DNA of 14,988 nt, from positions 1-14,988 of the forward strand of contig NZ_JAYWXI010000023.1 in assembly GCF_036016955.1 (NCBI RefSeq), written 5' to 3'. This stretch comes from JAYWXI01 sp036016955 (GTDB lineage Bacteria > Bacteroidota > Bacteroidia > Flavobacteriales > Weeksellaceae). Under the pieces are notes generated by a model. The model searched no databases and was not told the origin of the DNA. It worked only from the letters and a program-made list of their open reading frames with translations. The translations under genes were made by a program, and so were the position numbers. Shown here piece after piece: positions 8,371-14,885 of this stretch. The stretch's first letter is position 1, and each line of letters starts with the position of its first letter.

Positions 8371-9441
8371 ATGAATAAAGAATTACAAATTTGGGCTGAA
8401 AAAACTGTTGAAAAATGCAACAAGATTGCAAATGATTATTATTTAGATTACTATGCATTTCAAAAACCATATGATGAAGATTATTCTACACTAATACTAG
8501 CACTCAATCCTTATAACAATAGTACTTTTCCTACAAAAAAATCTGAAGTGAACGGTAGTGCTTCAATGACAGCTGAAAAATTTCTTAGAGGAAACTCTAG
8601 TTGGAATGAACATAAAACAAATTGGAAAGTAATTAAGCAATTAAGAAAAATGAAATTAATTGATGACCTATGTTTAGGCTTTAATTACATGAATTACGTG
8701 TATTTTCCTTCAAGAAAATTTAATGATATTAAAAAGCTTAAAGAGGTTGATATACTTACAATGTGTAAAGAAATGACAACAGAATTTCTTAATCTTACAA
8801 AACCTAACTTAATTATACTTTTGGGTACATCAACAGGAATAGACCAATTTGAAATTGAAGGAAATGCATTATTAAGTAAAAACAATAAAAGATTAATTGT
8901 TAAAGGTAAAATTGGAGAATTAGATATTTATGCTATTCCACATCCATCTTGGTTGAATGACGAAGAATTAGCTGCGATTGATTTAAACCTTAGAGAAATT
9001 TTAAACAATGAAAAACAATCTTATTTAAATTTTAAAAAGACCACTTCATCAATAACACGAAATATTATTGATGATGAACTTAAAGTTCTACCAATAAATA
9101 CACAAAATAAAAATTATTCAGATATTATTTTGGAAGGACTTGATAATGAAAAAATCCTAATTAGAATAAATTATAAAAGCAAATCAATAGGAATTAGAAA
9201 TGTAGACAAAAATAATTATGAAAATTTAAAGCATCACAATTTCTATCAAATGTTTTTCAAAAATACTACCAGTGAAAAAGAAAAAAGTTGGGCATTTCAA
9301 AAGAAATTTCCTTCCCATTTTTTTATGAAAGTTGAAGATATAACGAAGGAAATATTTAATCTCGTCGAAGGAATAAAATTGTATAAAAATAATAACACTT
9401 CTGCTAACATAGTATTTGCAAAAGGCGGGGAGAGGCATTGA
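8371..9441 (+). CDS. Uracil-DNA-glycosylase-like superfamily protein, C-terminal region unknown
   Basis: The N-terminal ~200 residues of this 356-residue protein resemble the uracil-DNA glycosylase fold. LILALNPYN at 41-49 stands at the place of the water-activating motif, PNLIILLGTSTGI forms a central strand and loop, and IPHPSW with H191-P192-S193 stands at the DNA-intercalating loop. The family removes damaged bases, but several relatives have other roles, so the substrate is open. Residues from about 200 onward match nothing I recognise. The last 13 residues (S344-H356) are encoded inside the attC-like site, giving a tail ANIVFAKGGERH, so the reading frame ends at 9441 in the repeat. This overlap is seen directly. 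Whether the native protein carries the tail is uncertain, but no earlier stop exists. Confidence 0.6.
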   Translation: MNKELQIWAEKTVEKCNKIANDYYLDYYAFQKPYDEDYSTLILALNPYNNSTFPTKKSEVNGSASMTAEKFLRGNSSWNEHKTNWKVIKQLRKMKLIDDLCLGFNYMNYVYFPSRKFNDIKKLKEVDILTMCKEMTTEFLNLTKPNLIILLGTSTGIDQFEIEGNALLSKNNKRLIVKGKIGELDIYAIPHPSWLNDEELAAIDLNLREILNNEKQSYLNFKKTTSSITRNIIDDELKVLPINTQNKNYSDIILEGLDNEKILIRINYKSKSIGIRNVDKNNYENLKHHNFYQMFFKNTTSEKEKSWAFQKKFPSHFFMKVEDITKEIFNLVEGIKLYKNNNTSANIVFAKGGERH

Positions 9442-9594
9442 ATTGAAAAGCAGAAATATTTAGTCGCAAATGCTTTTCAATTCAACTTTTTTTACTAATT
9501 TAGTCTCATTGAAAAAGCATCTGCTACGGTTGGACTGAATTGAACTTAAGGTCCATTTCAGTTCCGCCCTTCGCAAATACTTTTCCCGTTGGTG
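9402..9594 (+). repeat. attC-like site 5 (long class, 193 bp)
   Basis: It closes the cassette 8240-9588. The 5' arm, with AGTATTTGC, pairs with GCAAATACT in the 3' arm. Its central segment TGCTTTTCAAT (9471-9481) can pair either with the upstream ATTGAAAAGCA near 9442-9452 or with ATTGAAAAAGCA at 9508-9519. The first ~100 bp are almost identical to the site at 13469-13660. The cassette end AACACTTCTGCTAAC complements the start at 8239-8253 in 14 of 15 positions. Confidence 0.85.
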
Positions 9595-9616
9595 GCAAGG
9601 CTAAAAGACACAGCAA

Positions 9617-10405
9617 ATGGAAATCAGTAAAGACGTAAAAAATCAACTTGACAAATATTTTGGAAATTATACTACCACACAAATTTCAGGTGGTTCAACA
9701 AATGCTGAATTGTTCAGGGTTACGACAGATGAATCAAAGAGTTTTATTCTCAAAAAACAAATTTATATTAACCATAATGTAAGCCTCAAATACGATTATC
9801 AAAATTATTTATGGCTTGACGGAAAAATTCCAGTTCCTAAGATTATTTTTTATGAACAATTAAGCGACTTTGAATTGTTATGTATGACGGAACTGCAAGG
9901 AAAAACTCTTGAATATTATTTTGATAAAATAGAAACTGAAGAAATTATTAAGCAATATGCAATATCATTGAAAAAACTTCATTCTTTGAAAATCGACAAT
10001 ACTGCGTTGGTTCAACACCTTGACTTGAAAATTTCAAAAGCAAGATTTAATTTAGATAGTGGGTTAATTGATTTTACAGACTTACAACCCGAAAATCAAA
10101 CTTACAGCCCCGAAGAACTATTTGTGAAATTATTAAGCATAAAGCCATCAGACTATGAATTAGTGTTTACACACGGAGATTACTGTTTTGACAACTTAAT
10201 TTTTGACAATCATAACTTAAGTGGTTTTATAGACATTGGCAATGGAGGTATAGCAGATAAATATCAAGATATTGCACTTGCTGTTAGAAACATACGAGAT
10301 AATTTTAGACCAGAAATGGTTGACATATTTTACAAGGTATATGGACTTGATAAGCCAAACAAAAATAAAATAGAGTTTTATATATTATTAGACGAGTTCT
10401 TTTGA
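9617..10405 (+). CDS. APH(3')-like aminoglycoside phosphotransferase
   Basis: This 262-residue protein matches the length of APH(3') kinases, which phosphorylate the 3'-hydroxyl of kanamycin-type aminoglycosides in the cytoplasm. GGSTNAELFRV at 25-35 is the nucleotide loop, and K46 in FILKK is the likely ATP-binding lysine. The Brenner motif is H186-G187-D188 with N193. FIDIGNGGIADKYQDIA carries the metal ligand D206 and G208, and the end, FYILLDEFF, is the usual APH(3') C-terminus, so the gene is complete. From memory of APH(3')-IIIa, the salt-bridge glutamate (E60 there) appears to be D60 here, a conservative change. The ATG is 28 nt into the cassette. Which drugs it acts on cannot be told from sequence. 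Confidence 0.85.
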   Translation: MEISKDVKNQLDKYFGNYTTTQISGGSTNAELFRVTTDESKSFILKKQIYINHNVSLKYDYQNYLWLDGKIPVPKIIFYEQLSDFELLCMTELQGKTLEYYFDKIETEEIIKQYAISLKKLHSLKIDNTALVQHLDLKISKARFNLDSGLIDFTDLQPENQTYSPEELFVKLLSIKPSDYELVFTHGDYCFDNLIFDNHNLSGFIDIGNGGIADKYQDIALAVRNIRDNFRPEMVDIFYKVYGLDKPNKNKIEFYILLDEFF

Positions 10406-10417
10406 AAGAAGCCCAGC

Positions 10418-10550
10418 CACCAACATCGTATTGGCAATAGTGGGGCTGATAGTTATAAATTCAACATTTGTGCTTCTATCGGGCATTAGTGCAAATGTTG
10501 GGCTGACGTTTTTCAAATGCCCCACCATCGCCAATACGTAACCGTTACCT
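10418..10550 (+). repeat. attC-like site 6 (short class, 133 bp)
   Basis: It closes the cassette 9589-10544. CGTATTGGC (10427-10435) pairs with GCCAATACG (10530-10538), GTGGGG (10440-10445) with CCCCAC (10520-10525), and CAACATTTG (10462-10470) with CAAATGTTG (10492-10500). The inner GC stem has changed on both sides relative to other sites (GTGGGG/CCCCAC instead of GGCGGG/CCCGCC), a compensatory change. The cassette end AGCCCAGCCACCAAC complements the start at 9588-9602 in 13 of 15 positions. Confidence 0.85.
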
Positions 10551-10577
10551 GCTACTGTAAATAACAACTGTTAAGCA

Positions 10578-11138
10578 ATGAAAGCAATTAAACGAATATT
10601 CTTAACAATTTTAATCCTAACAATAGGTGGAATGATTTTTCGTGGTTGGTTTTACAGACATTTAATAACATATAAGTCTATTGGATTGCGGACTAATTAT
10701 TCGGCGACGAATAAAAAACTTATAGAATATATTGACACAAATACAGACAAACAGAAAACCCTTGATGTTGAAAGTATAATCAAAATAGGACTTTCAATAA
10801 CCTCTAAACGACTTAACTTTACGACAGGCAAAAATGACACAGACCCAAATAGACTTATAACTTCCAAGACAGCATACTGCGTTGGTTATGCCTCATTTTT
10901 CGCAACAACTTGTAATTATCTACTCAAAGAAAATAACCTTTCTGATTATTGGATTGCGAAACCACAAATAGGACAGCTTTATTTTTTTGGAACAAACATT
11001 CACAAATATCTCAAAACGCCATTTCTTAAAGACCACGACTTTGTCACGATTGAGAATAAAGCAACAGGAAAAATATATGCAGTTGACCCGACAATAAATG
11101 ATTATTTATGTATAGATTTTATCAATTACTCTCAATGA
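10578..11138 (+). CDS. Membrane-anchored transglutaminase-like protein of unknown function
   Basis: The 186 residues begin with two lysines, an arginine and a hydrophobic segment at about 7-22, consistent with an N-terminal membrane anchor or uncleaved signal. The C-terminal half has CVGYASFF with C101, DHDFVTIE with H153, and YAVDPT with D170. This Cys-His-Asp order and spacing is typical of the transglutaminase/papain-like fold, whose members are proteases, amidases or crosslinking enzymes. The catalytic role is inferred from these three motifs only. The gene starts 33 nt into its cassette and ends 28 nt before the attC-like core. I cannot name a substrate, and a non-catalytic relative is possible. 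Confidence 0.6.
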   Translation: MKAIKRIFLTILILTIGGMIFRGWFYRHLITYKSIGLRTNYSATNKKLIEYIDTNTDKQKTLDVESIIKIGLSITSKRLNFTTGKNDTDPNRLITSKTAYCVGYASFFATTCNYLLKENNLSDYWIAKPQIGQLYFFGTNIHKYLKTPFLKDHDFVTIENKATGKIYAVDPTINDYLCIDFINYSQ

Positions 11139-11166
11139 AAAGATAAAGCGGATAATAAACAGCAGC

Positions 11167-11298
11167 AGGTAACAAGGTATTGCCGCAAGCGGGGTTAATT
11201 GTTTTTTTAGAAAAATTTGTTTACCTTTGAAGTGTGGTATTTCAGTTGGAGTTAGGTGCTAAGAAGCCCCGCCTTCGGCAATACCTGGACCGTTATCT
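11167..11298 (+). repeat. attC-like site 7 (short class, 132 bp)
   Basis: It closes the cassette 10545-11292. GGTATTGCC (11176-11184) pairs with GGCAATACC (11277-11285), and GCGGGG (11189-11194) with CCCCGC (11267-11272). The orientation of the GCC/GGC pair is swapped relative to sites 1 and 6 on both arms, again compensatory. The cassette end ACAGCAGCAGGTAAC complements the start at 10544-10558 in 14 of 15 positions. Confidence 0.85.
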
Positions 11299-11306
11299 GC
11301 AATTTT

Positions 11307-11876
11307 ATGACGCGCGTTACAATAGTACTTTTCACGATTTTTTCAAATTTTTTGTTTTCTCAAACTGAACAGAAAAGTCTTGATTTTTTTGCACAAGAAA
11401 TTCTACCAAAATTGAAAAAAACAAAAGTATTTTTCGATGGAAAAATAATTGAGAAATCTATTTATGAAAACATTTTAAAAAACGAAGATGAGGAAACAAT
11501 TATTGAAAATATTTTATGGGATTATTCACTTTGTAAAAAAGATCAAAGTAAATTTAATTTTGATTTTAAGCAAATTTCCAAAATTGCAAACGTTCAAAAA
11601 TCAATTGCTACTAATATTTCAATTCCCAAAAATATCAATTATAGAAAAGAATTAACAATAAAAAAACGAAAAGCTGGAAAATTGAGATTTAAAATCAATA
11701 AATTATTCACTCAGAAATATAACTTAAAAGTTTCTCCATCAATTCAAATTGCAGAAAACACTTTCTTAACAAGAATATTCATGACAAAACAAAACTATGA
11801 ATATGGAAATAATTATGATATAATTGTAAAAAATGAAGAGGTAATTGATTGGTGTAATAGTTACTGGATTCAATAA
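11307..11876 (+). CDS. Secreted protein of unknown function
   Basis: The chosen ATG at 11307 gives 189 residues that open with a signal peptide: a short charged start, a hydrophobic run (VLFTIFSNFLF) and a likely cleavage after SQ near residue 19. A GTG further upstream at 11256 would extend the frame by 17 residues into the attC-like site and bury the signal peptide, so I rejected it. The mature part is lysine- and asparagine-rich with no domain I recognise. A C-terminal NNYDIIVKNEEVIDW segment looks like a beta strand pair. The gene starts only 14 nt into its cassette, the shortest leader in the array, and ends 9 nt before the next core. Confidence 0.6.
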   Translation: MTRVTIVLFTIFSNFLFSQTEQKSLDFFAQEILPKLKKTKVFFDGKIIEKSIYENILKNEDEETIIENILWDYSLCKKDQSKFNFDFKQISKIANVQKSIATNISIPKNINYRKELTIKKRKAGKLRFKINKLFTQKYNLKVSPSIQIAENTFLTRIFMTKQNYEYGNNYDIIVKNEEVIDWCNSYWIQ

Positions 11877-11885
11877 AAAAACTGC

Positions 11886-12078
11886 AGATAACATTGTATT
11901 GGCAAAATGCGGGAAGAAGTATAGAATTGAAAAGCAGAAATATTATTCCGCTCACGCTTTTCAATTCTGCAAATTTTTGTAAGTTAGCAGTATTGAAAAA
12001 GCATTCGCTACGCTTGGTCTTCCTTGAACTTTCAGTTCTTCGAAAGCCCGCACTTCGCCAATACTTTTTCCGTTAGCG
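11886..12078 (+). repeat. attC-like site 8 (long class, 193 bp)
   Basis: It closes the cassette 11293-12072. TGTATTGGC pairs with GCCAATACT except at its outermost base, and GCGGG with CCCGC. GCTTTTCAATTC (11956-11967) can pair with GAATTGAAAAGC (11924-11935) or, in part, with ATTGAAAAAGC (11992-12002). The cassette end ACTGCAGATAAC complements the start at 11292-11303 in 11 of 12 positions. Confidence 0.85.
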
Positions 12079-12214
12079 GCAAGTGTATCAAAACACACGG
12101 CTGAAAAGAAATTTTTTGAATATGAGCATTAACAAAGCCCCAATTCTAAAAAAAACATTCAAATTACAGTGCATTAAACACATACAGAATAACAACAGTT
12201 GATAAAACAATAAA
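12079..12214 (+). other. Long leader of the Cass2-like gene with a possible short ORF
   Basis: This 136-nt leader contains a 26-codon ATG frame at 12122-12202 that stops 12 nt before the main start. Its product is basic with no recognisable motif. It could be a leader peptide or chance. No good -7 box is visible. Confidence 0.25.
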
Positions 12215-12664
12215 ATGAAAAACGGATTTAAAGTAATTGGAATTTCCATTAGGACAACAAACAAAGACAACAAATCAAAGGAAGATTTGGGAAAACTTTG
12301 GGGGCAATTCTATGCGGAAAACATTTTTGAGAAGATACCAAATAAAGTATCAGATGAAATATTTTCAATTTATACTGATTACAAAAGCAACTACACCGAG
12401 GAATATACTACGATTATAGGTGTTCCTGTTTCAACACTAAATGAAATCCCTAACGGATTAGTCGGTCGGGAATTTGAAGCCGAGAACTTTCAAAAATTCG
12501 TAGCAAAAGGCGAAATGCCGAACGCTGTTATCAATACTTGGATAGACATTTGGAATAGAGACGAAGAACTCAATAGAAAATATACTTATGACTTTGAAGT
12601 ATATGGGGAAAACAGCCAAAAAGGTCAAGATTCGGAAGTGGAGATTTATATTGCAACAAAATAA
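12215..12664 (+). CDS. Cass2/GyrI-like effector-binding domain protein
   Basis: This 149-residue protein is a stand-alone effector-binding domain of the AraC/GyrI type. It opens with the strand FKVIGISIRTTN, continues with a helix containing LGKLWGQFY, then YTTIIGVPVSTLNEIP, the ligand-cup strand GREFEAENFQKFVAKGE, and a terminal DFEVYGENS...SEVEIYIATK. The family (Cass2, integron-associated effector-binding protein) was named from integron cassettes and binds cationic drug-like small molecules in studied members. No DNA-binding domain is present. It may sequester or sense a ligand; that role is inferred. The start is preceded by an A-rich stretch, and the stop lies 14 nt before the attC-like core. 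A GyrI-like gyrase inhibitor role is an alternative. Confidence 0.8.
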   Translation: MKNGFKVIGISIRTTNKDNKSKEDLGKLWGQFYAENIFEKIPNKVSDEIFSIYTDYKSNYTEEYTTIIGVPVSTLNEIPNGLVGREFEAENFQKFVAKGEMPNAVINTWIDIWNRDEELNRKYTYDFEVYGENSQKGQDSEVEIYIATK

Positions 12665-12678
12665 GGAAAAACACCTGC

Positions 12679-12871
12679 GGCTAACATAGTATTTGCAAAA
12701 GGCGGGGTTATGTAAAAAGTTGAAAATTTGGGAACATTTATTCGCTTCTGCTTTTCCGTATTACTTTTTTGAGTAATTTAGCAATACGGAAAAAGCATCT
12801 GCTCCGGTTGCTCGAAATTGAACGAAAGGTTCAATTTAGTCCGCCCTTCGCAAATATTTTTTCCGTTGGCA
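12679..12871 (+). repeat. attC-like site 9 (long class, 193 bp)
   Basis: It closes the cassette 12073-12865 and is close in sequence to site 4. The internal hairpin pairs 12749-12762 with 12783-12797 around a T6 run and GTAATTTAGC. The small hairpin pairs AATTGAAC (12816-12823) with GTTCAATT (12829-12836). The cassette end ACACCTGCGGCTAAC complements the start at 12072-12086 in 13 of 15 positions. Confidence 0.85.
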
Positions 12872-12896
12872 GAAATTGTAACCAAAAAACTCGCAA

Positions 12897-13460
12897 ATGA
12901 AGAATATTATTTTATTTTTTTTAATTCTAATTAGCTTTAATAGTTGTGCTCAAAAAAACAAATTAGAAAACTTTCAAATAGTTAGTTATGATTTAAATTC
13001 ACCAAATTCGGTTGAAATAAATTCGTATTCAACTTTGGACAAAGAAGGAAAACTAAAAGTTTTTGTGAATGGAAGTAAAGGTCCTGCATATTATTCTTAT
13101 CAACTAAAACCCGAAGATTTAAAACAAATTAATAAACTCGCAAACAAGAATTTAGAAGAGTTCGTTCAGAAAAAGCAATTGGCAGAAAATCAAGGTTATG
13201 CGGGAAGTCGAAATTATATTTCTTTTTTTAAGAAAACGAAAAAGCAACTTTGTTATATTGAACCTTTTATGAATAAAGAATTTAATGAAATATCGAATTT
13301 GCTTTTTGATAAAATTTATTCCCAACAAGATTCAGCAAAAATTTCCAAATTTTTTGTTGACTTCAACAATGTGGAAAAGGAAATTCTTAAGCAAGATAAA
13401 ATAGATAATTATTTACCTCAAAAATCTCTTCCTTCATCTCCATTGATGCCGAATAAATAA
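12897..13460 (+). CDS. Lipoprotein of unknown function
   Basis: The 187 residues start with a type II signal peptide: MKNIILFFLILISFNSC, with the lipobox cysteine at C17, followed by AQK. The acylated protein is probably attached to the outer or inner membrane; the residues after the cysteine do not settle which. The body has no domain I recognise. It contains a beta-rich part (VFVNGSKGPAYYSYQL), a helix LKQINKLANKNLEEF and a low-complexity tail LPSSPLMPNK. The ATG lies 31 nt into the cassette and the stop 8 nt before the attC-like core. The gene is complete. Confidence 0.65.
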   Translation: MKNIILFFLILISFNSCAQKNKLENFQIVSYDLNSPNSVEINSYSTLDKEGKLKVFVNGSKGPAYYSYQLKPEDLKQINKLANKNLEEFVQKKQLAENQGYAGSRNYISFFKKTKKQLCYIEPFMNKEFNEISNLLFDKIYSQQDSAKISKFFVDFNNVEKEILKQDKIDNYLPQKSLPSSPLMPNK

Positions 13461-13468
13461 ACAACTTC

Positions 13469-13660
13469 TGCTAACATAGTATTTGCAAAAGGCGGGGAGA
13501 GGCATTGAATTGAAAAGCAGAAATATTTAGTCGCAAATGCTTTTCAATTCAACTTTTTTTACTAATTTAGTTTCATTGAAAAAGCACCTGCTTCGGTTGG
13601 TCGAAATTGAACGATTGGTTCAATTTAGCCCACCCTTCGCAAATACTTTTTCCGTTATGC
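13469..13660 (+). repeat. attC-like site 10 (long class, 192 bp), mosaic
   Basis: It closes the cassette 12866-13654. Its 5' half is almost identical to site 5, including GAATTGAAAAGCA (13507-13519) and TGCTTTTCAATTC (13538-13550). Its 3' half, with CGAAATTGAACG and GGTTCAATTTAG, matches sites 4 and 9 instead. The cassette end ACAACTTCTGCTAAC complements the start at 12865-12879 in 13 of 15 positions. Confidence 0.85.
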
Positions 13661-13816
13661 CACACCCTAAACGACGACATATTTAATTGCGCAAAAGGGT
13701 TAAGCTTCAAATCTGTAATTGTTTTATGACACGAACACCATTATAATTTACCCGCAAGAGTTTAAAAAGGCATAATAATTTCAAAACTTCAGAAAACAAT
13801 AACAAATTAAAAAGAT
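13661..13816 (+). other. Long leader of the META-domain gene
   Basis: This 156-nt region has no open reading frame of note. TATAATTTAC near 13742-13751, with a TTG at 13719-13721 upstream, is a weak promoter candidate with poor spacing. Nothing else is recognised. Confidence 0.3.
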
Positions 13817-14608
13817 ATGAAAAATACAATTTTCCTTTTCGCACTACTATTTTTAGCCACTGCTTGCAATACTCAAAGAAAGGCAACACAAAACTCTAAT
13901 TTGGAAAACTTTCAAGTAGAAAACATTTATTGGAGCTTAGTTGAATTCGATGGCAAACCAGTTCCTGAAAGTGTAGCTGGAAAAGTACATATTATGTTTT
14001 CTAAGGATGGTACTAAGTTAAGCGGATCGAATGGTTGTAACCGACTTATGGGAAGTTATAATATCTCAAATAGAACACAAATTTCATTTTCCCGCATTGC
14101 GAGTACAAAAATGGCGTGCCAAAGTGTAGGTTGGAATGAAACAGGATTTAATCAGATGCTGGAAACTGCCAATAATTTTACAGTTTCGGGCAATAAATTA
14201 ATGCTTAATGTGGGTAAAAGAGCACCTTTGGCTGTGTTTGTAAAAGTTGAGAAGAATGAAATTGTAAATAAATATTGGAAACTTATAGAGTTGGATGGTA
14301 AGGAAGTGAATATGGCTGACAATCAGGAACGTGAACAGTATTTTATACTTAGAGAAGATGGTAGCATCGCTGGTTTTGCCGGTTGTAATCAATTTTCAGG
14401 CAACTTTATTTTGGATATGAGTAAATCAAGAATAAAATTTGAAAATATGCTTTCTACGTTACGCGCATGTCCTGACGTAAAAGTTAATGAATCTGAGTTT
14501 TTAAAGGTATTCAATCTAACAGATAATTATACGATGGTTGAAGATAAGCTGACGTTGAATATAGGAAGGCGTGCACCTTTGGCCGTTTTTGAAGCAGTAT
14601 ATTTTTAA
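13817..14608 (+). CDS. Lipoprotein with two META (HslJ-like) domains
   Basis: This 263-residue protein has a lipobox cysteine at C17 after a hydrophobic signal (FALLFLATAC). Two tandem META/HslJ domains follow, at roughly 37-140 and 150-260. Each begins with YWxLxExDGK, continues with a GCNxxxGxY/F-like turn (SGSNGCNRLMGSY; FAGCNQFSGNF) and an ACQ or ACP segment, and ends in a repeated strand of the form LxxNxGxRAPLAVF. META domains occur in heat-inducible HslJ, linked to novobiocin resistance in E. coli, and in many surface lipoproteins of Bacteroidota; their activity is poorly defined. The strong similarity of the two copies suggests internal duplication. Unlike the other cassettes, 145 nt separate its stop from the next attC-like core. 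Confidence 0.85.
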   Translation: MKNTIFLFALLFLATACNTQRKATQNSNLENFQVENIYWSLVEFDGKPVPESVAGKVHIMFSKDGTKLSGSNGCNRLMGSYNISNRTQISFSRIASTKMACQSVGWNETGFNQMLETANNFTVSGNKLMLNVGKRAPLAVFVKVEKNEIVNKYWKLIELDGKEVNMADNQEREQYFILREDGSIAGFAGCNQFSGNFILDMSKSRIKFENMLSTLRACPDVKVNESEFLKVFNLTDNYTMVEDKLTLNIGRRAPLAVFEAVYF

Positions 14609-14753
14609 CTTAAAGTTCTGATGATTGCTTGAACAAAAAACTGACGAAATATAATCTGGAAAAGCTACGATTAGGCACGTATTCAGATGACAAATTCTGT
14701 TCACAGATTAAGACTATAAGACACGAATAAGTTACCATAAAAAAAAGGCGAAG
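14609..14753 (+). other. Noncoding tail of the META cassette
   Basis: This is the longest gap in the array between a stop codon and the following attC-like core. I see no open frame, no strong hairpin with a T-run, and no recognisable RNA. It may be a leftover of a second, decayed gene or a long 3' untranslated region. Confidence 0.3.
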
Positions 14754-14885
14754 GCATAACAAGGTATTGCCAAAAGCGGGGCTGAAGGAATTCTATTGAA
14801 CTTTTTAGCAATATTTCACCCTTAGGATTTCTATTAAGGTTCTGTGCAAAAAATCCCCGCCTTCGGCAATACCCAAACGTTAGCG
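14754..14885 (+). repeat. attC-like site 11 (short class, 132 bp)
   Basis: It closes the cassette 13655-14879. GGTATTGCC (14763-14771) pairs with GGCAATACC (14865-14873), and GCGGGG (14776-14781) with CCCCGC (14855-14860), as in site 7. The cassette end GGCATAAC matches the complement of the start at 13654-13661 over 8 bp only, the shortest pairing in the array. Confidence 0.85.

Noticed and set aside
11256..11306. Upstream GTG start for the secreted protein
   Set aside because: It lies inside the attC-like site and would mask a clear signal peptide; ATG at 11307 is better.
12122..12202. 26-codon ORF as a gene
   Set aside because: No motif or conservation evidence; mentioned only as a possible leader peptide.
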